Assembly (NCBI GenBank): GCA_030593295.1 | Contig: JAUVHO010000011.1 | Location: 1-45,638, forward strand | Reading direction: 5' to 3' | From: Methanomassiliicoccales archaeon | GTDB taxonomy: Archaea; Thermoplasmatota; Thermoplasmata; RBG-16-68-12; SOIM01 | Length of the DNA: 45,638 nt | Part shown: piece after piece, positions 18,089 through 25,196 of the stretch | How positions within the stretch are numbered: the stretch's first letter is position 1 | How the letters are laid out: each line of letters begins with the position of its first letter | Position numbers and translations under genes: made by a program | The notes under the pieces: generated by a model | Seen by the model: only the letters and a program-made list of their open reading frames with translations | What the model was told of the DNA's origin: nothing | The model's database searches: none

Positions 18089-18097
18089 ATTATGGTT
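18085..18097. promoter_or_regulatory. 13-bp perfect palindrome AACCAT-T-ATGGTT adjoining copy A
   Basis: Read directly from the sequence. Confidence 0.5.
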
Positions 18098-18199
18098 GTG
18101 GGTTTTGTGGGTTCTTGGGTTTCTGTTGAAGTCGGGGACGGTCTTTGGGAAGCATAGGCTCTTGAGGATAAACCTGTGTCTGAAAACATATCTGAAAGG

Positions 18200-19234
18200 T
18201 CACAACCCGGTCGGGGATCCCGAATCGTCTGGGTAGTACATCCTCTTGCGGCCTTCTTTCCGCACCTGCACGAAGCCCTTCCTAGCCAGTATCCTGAGAT
18301 TGTAGCTTGCGACCTGCTGACTTATCCCCAGGTCCTCAGCGACGTCCTTCTGGGTCGGGGCCGGCCTGCGCCTCAAAGCGGCAAGAATGGTCATCTGCAT
18401 GTCGCTCAGTTTGACGCCCTTGTCCCGAGGGAACTTCATCTCTATGGGATAGAAACGCCGATAGATGCTCTCCTTTCTGGATTTGATGAATCCCTGGACC
18501 TCCAGTGTTCGTAGATGATAGGACAGGGTCCCGTTGGTGACCTTCATCTTCTCCCTGATCGAATTGTAGTGCTTGCCCGGGTTAGAGACGATGTATCCGT
18601 AGATCTGACCCCTAACGAAATGATCCAGGACCTCGTCCTTCTTTATCCTCGTATAAAGCGGGAAGGCGAAGATGTTGAAGAGCGAGAAGCCGGCGGATTC
18701 AGTGCTCGCGACGGCCATGGATGCGAAGGCCGCAAAAAGCGCTCCGAGCTGGAAGTACACGAAAGGGATTTCCTCCTCTTCCTCTTCCGGGGGCGGAACG
18801 ACGATGAAGATCTTGATGGAATCGTCCACTTTCTTCGAATCAAGAGCATCAGCAGAAGCAAGGACGGTGAAGTTGCCACCAACATCGTCCGCCGTCTCGA
18901 ACTCAGCCCACCAGATTCCGGTTTCATTTGCCGTTGTCAAATTAAGGTACTGGGTTCCGTGGGGATCTTCCATAGTGACGGACACATACGTACCATTCAC
19001 ATCTTCTCCTTCAACCAGGACCAGGCCTTGAAGAAGGAAGACTGATCCTGCCTCATGAGTCTCACCATCGGAGATGAATGACACAATGTAGAAGCTTTGC
19101 GGGCTTCCGGCGATGTTGGGAGTGGGTGAGATGTATCCAGGAGAGGAAGCACTGGATTCTTGAGGAATGAAGAAAAGCGAGAGGGCTAGAACAAAGGCAA
19201 CACTAACAGTGATAATGACCACGTTGGGTCGCAT
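18200..19234 (-). CDS. Membrane-anchored transcriptional regulator: signal/TM, extracytoplasmic Ig-like domain, TM, tandem wHTH (ArsR-like)
   Basis: N-terminal hydrophobic segment, β-rich domain, second hydrophobic segment (YFQLGALFAAFASMAVAS), then SIREKMKVTNGTLSYHLRTLEVQGFIKSRKE and TQKDVAEDLGISQQVASYNLRILARKGFVQVRKEGRKRMYYP. Confidence 0.85.
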   Translation of the reverse strand: MRPNVVIITVSVAFVLALSLFFIPQESSASSPGYISPTPNIAGSPQSFYIVSFISDGETHEAGSVFLLQGLVLVEGEDVNGTYVSVTMEDPHGTQYLNLTTANETGIWWAEFETADDVGGNFTVLASADALDSKKVDDSIKIFIVVPPPEEEEEEIPFVYFQLGALFAAFASMAVASTESAGFSLFNIFAFPLYTRIKKDEVLDHFVRGQIYGYIVSNPGKHYNSIREKMKVTNGTLSYHLRTLEVQGFIKSRKESIYRRFYPIEMKFPRDKGVKLSDMQMTILAALRRRPAPTQKDVAEDLGISQQVASYNLRILARKGFVQVRKEGRKRMYYPDDSGSPTGL

Positions 19235-19269
19235 TATTTCCTCTCTGAGAACATATTGGCCTTATGGAC

Positions 19270-19312
19270 TATATAAGTTCATTTGTAGGTGTTTTTGTGT
19301 GATATTTAATCC
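19270..19312 (-). promoter_or_regulatory. Promoter-like element copy B upstream of the membrane-anchored wHTH regulator
   Basis: Plus-strand tatataagttcatttgtaggtgtttttgtgtgatatttaatcc; aligns with copy A; its end overlaps the SBP2 stop region. Confidence 0.6.
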
Positions 19313-22300
19313 TTGTGTTCTTCCTCTGGGGTTGAGATTGTGGGTTCTTCGGAAGATACTACCTCTTCGGTTGATTCGTCGGATTCGGTTTTCTTTCTTG
19401 CCTTTGCCAACAAAATGAGAGAAGCGACCAACAGGACTACAATGACAGCAATCAAGCCCAGCCAACCAATGATAGGCAATATTCCTCCACACAGGGCCCC
19501 ATCCGGACAATCTGAAACAACTTCATTGTCGACGGTGAAGGGGATTTCGAGTGTCGTTGAATAATCAGTACCATCATAGGCCCTTAATCGGAGCGTGTGG
19601 TTACCGTTCTCAAGATCAAAGGTATTCAACAAGAAACTCCAGCGTGATGTGCCGGTTGCGTTCTGCCAACTGCCATCATCGATCCGAACTTCAACCCTGA
19701 TGATCTCGTCATTCCCATCCTCATCGCTGGCATCTCCCACGATATTGACTTCTCCAGAGAATTCCTGGCCTGGGGATATCGGTACAGAAACCACAGGAGG
19801 TTCGTTGTTATCGACGTACACTGTGACAGAGGATACCAAGGAGTAAGCAGCCCCGTCAAAGGACCTTGCGGAAATCGTGTGGGCGTCTTCTGACATGTTC
19901 TTGGTGTCGAGAATGAAGCTCCAGCTCTTAGTTCCACTTGCCATTTTCCAGCCGGTGCCATCGATATCAACCTCCACCATGTCCAATTGGTAGTCTCCAT
20001 CGGGGTCGTGAGCGGTTCCAAAAACGACAACCACGCCGCTGATCGTCTGGCCAGAGGACAATGAGGTTATTTCTACTTCCGGCTTCAAGTTGTTGATGAC
20101 TTTCAGAATCAGGCTCTCTTGTGCGGATTGGTGATCTGTCTTGACGGCCAAGATCGATATGAGATGATAGGTGTCCTGAATCACCATCGGAGCATTGAAT
20201 ATGACATTTGGCAAACCATCGATGAAGCCGTCGGTATCTGTGATTCCGCTGCTGGGATTGATGACCGCCGGAGGATCGGAATCGATGGTCACGCTCGCGC
20301 CGAGGACAGGGTTCTCGTCCCCATCAATGACCTGAATGCCAATAACCGCAGAACCTCCCTCGAGCACCAAATCGCCGCCCTGCAGATCGACCAATAAGGA
20401 GAGGAACTTGTCCCCTGGTGGGTGGACCCGAATGGAATCAGTAGTATTCATTGATTCATTGTATCCAGGATGTGTTGCCCAGGCATAAATGAAAACTGTC
20501 CTCGTGGTGTCGTTCTTTGCAAGAACGGGAGGAACATATGTCGCATGGAATTCCCCGTTCAGATCCGTCTGTCCGCTGACCAGGTTCGACCTTTGGACAC
20601 CGAGCAAGAATTCCCCATCTATTGGGTTCACGTAGACATTGACCGTAGCGTCGTAGATGGCACTCCCGTTGGAGTCGGTGACGGTAGCAGTGAACTCTGC
20701 TCTTTTGTCCGTCAACACATCAGTCTGGATTGAGGTGATGACCCTCAGGGGATCGGAAAGAGGCTCATGGATGCCTAGCCATGACCAGTAGTTGTAGATG
20801 CTCCCACAGGAGCCAACAGTCCAGTTGACGAACTTGTCAGACCTGTACGCCTCGATCATAGTCGGGAAATAGATCACATCGTACGGCCTGTCAAAGGCAA
20901 GAACTCCCTGGGATAGTTTGACCAAATCCATCTGGGTCGGACCGTCAAGTTCCTGTCGAGCCATAAGACTGAGCTGATCAAACTCATCGCTCTGATAGCC
21001 GGGAGAGTTGTCTCCTTGGGCTGCGTTCCTCGAATAGAAGAGGGAATGTAGGTACTCGGGGGGCTCCCGGCAGATCCTCTGATTGAGGAGAGCCATCTGA
21101 AAGTCTCTTGCTTCTATCCTGTCTTCGATTTCGGCCATTCCCATATGTTTCGATCTAGTATTGATTCCGACATCGTTCATGGCCTGTGATATCAAAGTGC
21201 CTGTCGCAGCCCTTATCGGGTCATACTCTGCATTGGGAGTAATGATCTCTATGGCGGAGTTCCCGATAACCGGAAACGTCCTGCATTTGCTTGGGTTCGC
21301 ACTAGTGCACGGACCGTCCATGGAGAGATCCCATGGATCATAAATGTCAAGCAAGGCGTCTGCCGCGATAGGGTCGTACTGGAACAGCGGCAATGAGCTG
21401 TTGTACCACTTACTCAGAACAGGGCTAACCGGTCCGTCGCCAACGATACCGTAGTTCTGCAGCAGACTGGTGACGACTGTCTTCTTGTCGATCAAGTGCG
21501 CAACGGCCTGTCGGAAGTTCTTGCCTAGGTCCCTCGCCGGATCTCCACCTTGGTATCCGAAAGGCTCCCCTCTCATATTGTATGTCAGATAGGTGAACCC
21601 TTCGGGCATTGTCGAGACGATGCTGATATTGGGGTCATCCATAAGCTCGGGCACGAAGGCAGGAGGAATGGACCATGCTATGTAGTCAATGGCCCCACTT
21701 CTAAGGGCGAAAACCGCGGTCTGGGTGGTCTTGTACACCTTGAAGAGCATTCCTTCAATATACGGAAGGTGGAGGTATGATTCCCCCACATAATACTCGT
21801 CGTTTCTGCTTAGACTTGAGAACTGACCGGGGACCCACTTGTCAAACATGAACGCCCCAGTTCCGATTACGTACTCGTCGGGAATGTCCCAGCTCTCGGC
21901 CAGAACGAAGTCAAAATCAAACGGATGGGAAGATGGCACACCATTCCCAGTAACAGGATCATAAGCAATGCCGAAGGAGTCCATGGGGGATCCGTCTGGG
22001 TTCTTGTGAATGTCACACTCGAAGGTTGAGGTGTCCTTCTCATAGATGCAGCCGGTGCCCTCCCAAAGATAGGTTGGCAAGACCCTCCTGGACAATGTTG
22101 ACCGGTAGAAATCCCAATAGGGAGCCTGTTGCTTGAAATGCACAGCGGCTCTCAGACTCGTGTCGTAGCTGGGGTCAGAGCAGTCCCTCGTAGTTATGGC
22201 CCAATCCGACGTCGTAGTGAATCCCTTCAGCTTGTTCAGATGCAGCCATCTTGTGATGCTGAAGTTCGAACCCGGAAGATTGTTCTTGTCCTTTAGAACG

Positions 22301-22773
22301 TCAAGGTCGATGTTTTTCGGGTTCATTGCTTCCACGTGGTAAGAGAACAGAAGATCTTCCACCGTCGCCTGGTACCCATCATGGAACAGAACGCCGTTGA
22401 AGTCGTAGAATGCGGTCACTTCCAGAGGTTTCGTAGGTATGTTTGCAAAGACTCCGTATTCATCGTCCTGGAAGACCCCGTCACCGTTGGCATCGGTTCC
22501 CTGTAATATGTAAGGTCTCAAATCCTCCGTCTTAGAGTCGATCTTGGTCACAGAATCGTACACAGGATCGAGAACGTTGTGGGTCCAGACGTCATTTGTA
22601 GCGAGTATGTTCCGGATTAATGGCTCTCCTTGTCCCCCGATCCTCAGAATTGGATCGCCTTGGGCCAAAACACTGTCAGGCATAACTACCGTGAATCCAC
22701 CAAGAACGATGGCAAGAACGATGAGATAGCTCATGGAAGATCCGAACGCCCTCCGATGATTCTCATGATCCAT
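19306..22773 (-). CDS. Oligopeptide ABC transporter substrate-binding protein paralogue (SBP2), with additional C-terminal Ig-like repeats and TM anchor
   Basis: Extensive collinear similarity to SBP1 (e.g. VHFKQQAPY.., PTYLWEGTGCIY.KDTSTF.C.IHKN.DGS, FRQAVAHLIDKKT.VTSLLQNYGIV); two extra Ig-like repeats (…DGTGWKMASGTKSWSFILDTKNM…, …DDGSWQNATGTSRWSFLLNTFDL…); C-terminal TM. Confidence 0.9.
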   Translation of the reverse strand: MDHENHRRAFGSSMSYLIVLAIVLGGFTVVMPDSVLAQGDPILRIGGQGEPLIRNILATNDVWTHNVLDPVYDSVTKIDSKTEDLRPYILQGTDANGDGVFQDDEYGVFANIPTKPLEVTAFYDFNGVLFHDGYQATVEDLLFSYHVEAMNPKNIDLDVLKDKNNLPGSNFSITRWLHLNKLKGFTTTSDWAITTRDCSDPSYDTSLRAAVHFKQQAPYWDFYRSTLSRRVLPTYLWEGTGCIYEKDTSTFECDIHKNPDGSPMDSFGIAYDPVTGNGVPSSHPFDFDFVLAESWDIPDEYVIGTGAFMFDKWVPGQFSSLSRNDEYYVGESYLHLPYIEGMLFKVYKTTQTAVFALRSGAIDYIAWSIPPAFVPELMDDPNISIVSTMPEGFTYLTYNMRGEPFGYQGGDPARDLGKNFRQAVAHLIDKKTVVTSLLQNYGIVGDGPVSPVLSKWYNSSLPLFQYDPIAADALLDIYDPWDLSMDGPCTSANPSKCRTFPVIGNSAIEIITPNAEYDPIRAATGTLISQAMNDVGINTRSKHMGMAEIEDRIEARDFQMALLNQRICREPPEYLHSLFYSRNAAQGDNSPGYQSDEFDQLSLMARQELDGPTQMDLVKLSQGVLAFDRPYDVIYFPTMIEAYRSDKFVNWTVGSCGSIYNYWSWLGIHEPLSDPLRVITSIQTDVLTDKRAEFTATVTDSNGSAIYDATVNVYVNPIDGEFLLGVQRSNLVSGQTDLNGEFHATYVPPVLAKNDTTRTVFIYAWATHPGYNESMNTTDSIRVHPPGDKFLSLLVDLQGGDLVLEGGSAVIGIQVIDGDENPVLGASVTIDSDPPAVINPSSGITDTDGFIDGLPNVIFNAPMVIQDTYHLISILAVKTDHQSAQESLILKVINNLKPEVEITSLSSGQTISGVVVVFGTAHDPDGDYQLDMVEVDIDGTGWKMASGTKSWSFILDTKNMSEDAHTISARSFDGAAYSLVSSVTVYVDNNEPPVVSVPISPGQEFSGEVNIVGDASDEDGNDEIIRVEVRIDDGSWQNATGTSRWSFLLNTFDLENGNHTLRLRAYDGTDYSTTLEIPFTVDNEVVSDCPDGALCGGILPIIGWLGLIAVIVVLLVASLILLAKARKKTESDESTEEVVSSEEPTISTPEEEHKD

Positions 22774-22814
22774 TCTGCTTCCCTCCGTGACAACCTCCTT
22801 AGGTCACAGCAAAT

Positions 22815-22831
22815 CTCAAATCACGTTTGAG
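22815..22831. promoter_or_regulatory. Inverted repeat CTCAAA-TCACG-TTTGAG next to the TATA-like box of SBP2
   Basis: 6-bp perfect arms, adjacent to gatatatag (minus-strand ctatatatc). Confidence 0.45.
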
Positions 22832-22961
22832 GATATATAGCCTTTCCTATGACGCGCCAGGAATCCGCTGGCCCATGCCTTTGCCGGAAAATTATCGAAA
22901 CAGATCTCAGCCAAATCTATTAGTACCCAGTGCACGATTTGAAGGCGGGTGTAGATTCTAG

Positions 22962-23957
22962 ATGGATATTGAACGGCAAAACACCTGCAGGCATTGCGGC
23001 GTTGAGCTCGATGAGACTTCGACCTGTCCTCTGTGCGGCGAGTTCTACGGTGTGTCCAAGACCGGAACCACTCCGATCCCCGTCAAATCGCAACTGCCGA
23101 CAACGATGATCACAGATGAGAGGAGCTGCAAGGTCTGCGGCCACATCATGGATGACGATACCCCCACTTGCCCCATGTGCAACAGCCCCATTCTGTCAGA
23201 AGAGAAGAAGGAACCTGAGTTCCGATGTCCGATATGCGAGAATCCCATCGAGCAGGACGCCTCGGTCTGCCCCTTCTGTGAGGTCGACCTTCAAGGAAAG
23301 GAGGAAGAGAAGAAGGAGATGAGCTTCAGGTGTCCAGCGTGTCAGGAGATAATGCAGATCGACGATCATCAATGCAAGAAATGCGGGGCAAAGATATGGC
23401 TGGACCTGGAGGAGGAAGTCCGCAGGATCGAGGAATACCGGTGTCCGATGTGCGATGAGGTTGCGCAAGAGGATTCCGAGAAATGTGCCAAGTGCGGCGC
23501 GGACATATGGATGCGAGATGAGGACGCCCTCAAAGAGGAGGCCACTTCCAAGTTGGAGGAGGCGGTGACCCAGATCAAGATCGAGAAAGAAGAAACTAGT
23601 TCCGACCTCTCGAACGCCATAGAGTTCCTGACGGTCGCACGGGAGGCAATGGACTTGAATGACTACGGAAGAGCATCAAGGTGCGCCTCGCTCAGCCTGG
23701 ACCTTGCCAGGTCCGCGGGGTTCCAAAAGAGATTGCTGGTTGATGCGCTGCAGAGAGCGGAGAATACGGTGACCCTGGTCAACAAAAAGGGCGGGGACGT
23801 GGTCAAGGCGATGGAACTTCTGGAGAGCTCCAAGGACGAGGTCCGGAAAGGCAACTACAGAAAGGCGCTGAAGATGGCCATAAGGGGAAAGGTGCTCGCC
23901 GAGTCCACGATCGGTCAAGAAGCAGTTCTGATGATAGATGCTGACAGTCTTGAATGA
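22962..23957 (+). CDS. Protein with five consecutive zinc ribbons followed by a helical-repeat domain
   Basis: Repeated CxxC...CxxC units (CRHCG..CPLCG; CKVCG..CPMCN; CPICE..CPFCE; CPACQ..CKKCG; CPMCD..CAKCG), then helical LxxAExxVxLVNKKGGDVVKAMELLESSKDEVRKGNYRKALKMA. Confidence 0.85.
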   Translation: MDIERQNTCRHCGVELDETSTCPLCGEFYGVSKTGTTPIPVKSQLPTTMITDERSCKVCGHIMDDDTPTCPMCNSPILSEEKKEPEFRCPICENPIEQDASVCPFCEVDLQGKEEEKKEMSFRCPACQEIMQIDDHQCKKCGAKIWLDLEEEVRRIEEYRCPMCDEVAQEDSEKCAKCGADIWMRDEDALKEEATSKLEEAVTQIKIEKEETSSDLSNAIEFLTVAREAMDLNDYGRASRCASLSLDLARSAGFQKRLLVDALQRAENTVTLVNKKGGDVVKAMELLESSKDEVRKGNYRKALKMAIRGKVLAESTIGQEAVLMIDADSLE

Positions 23958-24056
23958 AATATCACTTCATGATAGATATTTGTTAATAGAATTGTGAGAT
24001 TGTCCTCAATCGGACATAATCATATTGAATCGTTCCAAAAATTACTTATTGATTGA

Positions 24057-24680
24057 ATGACAGATATGATGAAAGTTGAGGGCCTCGACGGAGGAGGTCG
24101 GTGGGAAGCTTTGGAACAGCACTACCTAACGGTTATCAATTGTCCGGGTTGCAACGAACAGCTCGAAGAGCTCGATGTGGTGTGCCCGTGGTGCGGCGCT
24201 AAGGTCAGAGAGGCTGCTAGATTTTCTAAGGAGAAGGATTCCCATTTGCGTGAGTACAGGCTGATAGTCGAGGGCGCGATGGCATATGCCATGACCATCA
24301 TTGCCAACGGCAAGAGGAACGGTGCCTTGTTCCCCGCTGCGGAAACCCTACTGGCGAGGGCAAAGGTCGCGCTTTTGGAGAAAGAGTACCCGGTGGCGCT
24401 GGAGATGGCCTCCCGCTGCGGTCTGGAAGCCGAGGATGTCGCGAGGCAGTTCGATGCTTTGCTCCTTCGACTGGGGAGAGCCGAGAGGAAGATCAACCTT
24501 GCGAGCGAAGCTGGGGGAAACGTGGAAGAGGCACTGGAACTCTTGGAGAAGGCCAGGGCCGAGATGGGGAAGGGAGAATACAGAAATGCGATCAAGTTCT
24601 CCATACGCAGTTCTGCCAATGCGGACAAATCCCGTATGATGCATGACGCCTGGAAGGTGGAGGTCGGGGACTACCTCTAA
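24057..24680 (+). CDS. Zinc-ribbon + helical-repeat protein, related to the upstream gene
   Basis: CPGCNEQLEELDVVCPWCG; helical repeat INLASEAGGNVEEALELLEKARAEMGKGEYRNAIKFSIRSS. Confidence 0.8.
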   Translation: MTDMMKVEGLDGGGRWEALEQHYLTVINCPGCNEQLEELDVVCPWCGAKVREAARFSKEKDSHLREYRLIVEGAMAYAMTIIANGKRNGALFPAAETLLARAKVALLEKEYPVALEMASRCGLEAEDVARQFDALLLRLGRAERKINLASEAGGNVEEALELLEKARAEMGKGEYRNAIKFSIRSSANADKSRMMHDAWKVEVGDYL

Positions 24681-24734
24681 AGCCGATTGGGCAAATCTTT
24701 TCTATTCCATTCCGTTTCACTAACCGGGTTTCTG

Positions 24735-25196
24735 ATGGCGCATGCGATTGTTCCCTTTCCGGAGGTCTGCACGGGTTGCAGATTGTGCGAGATGGTCTGT
24801 TCTCTGTGGCATGAAGATGTTTTCAATACGGAGAGATCCAGGATAAGAATCACAAAGAAGGGCGTCAGGCTGGACGTGCCCGTCGTCTGCACACAGGGAA
24901 ATGCGTGTGAGCAGGAATGCGCCGCGGTCTGCCCGGTCGAGTGCATCAGGGTGGTCGAGGGAACCGCCATCGAAGTGGTAGAGGATGAGTGCAACGGTTG
25001 CGGGGCGTGCATTGAAGCGTGTCCTTTCGACTGCATCTGGATGAAGGGGGATATTGCGATCAAGTGCGACCTGTGCCATGGCGACCCGATGTGTGTCAAG
25101 TTCTGCCCGATGCAAGCTGTGCAATACCTGGACGGTTCTGAAGGGGGAGTGAGCGAGAAATGGACAGAGGCCAGAACGCTCTCGGGAGGTGATTGA
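24735..25196 (+). CDS. 4Fe-4S ferredoxin (polyferredoxin, electron-transfer partner of AOR)
   Basis: CTGCRLCEMVC, CEQECAAVCPVEC, CNGCGACIEACPFDC, CDLCHGDPMCVKFCP. ATG 24735 preferred over TTG 24687. Confidence 0.9.
   Translation: MAHAIVPFPEVCTGCRLCEMVCSLWHEDVFNTERSRIRITKKGVRLDVPVVCTQGNACEQECAAVCPVECIRVVEGTAIEVVEDECNGCGACIEACPFDCIWMKGDIAIKCDLCHGDPMCVKFCPMQAVQYLDGSEGGVSEKWTEARTLSGGD

Noticed and set aside
15090-22773. Possible composite transposon because of two long direct repeats (SBP1/SBP2)
   Set aside because: The repeats are functional paralogous genes; no transposase, terminal inverted repeats or target-site duplications seen.
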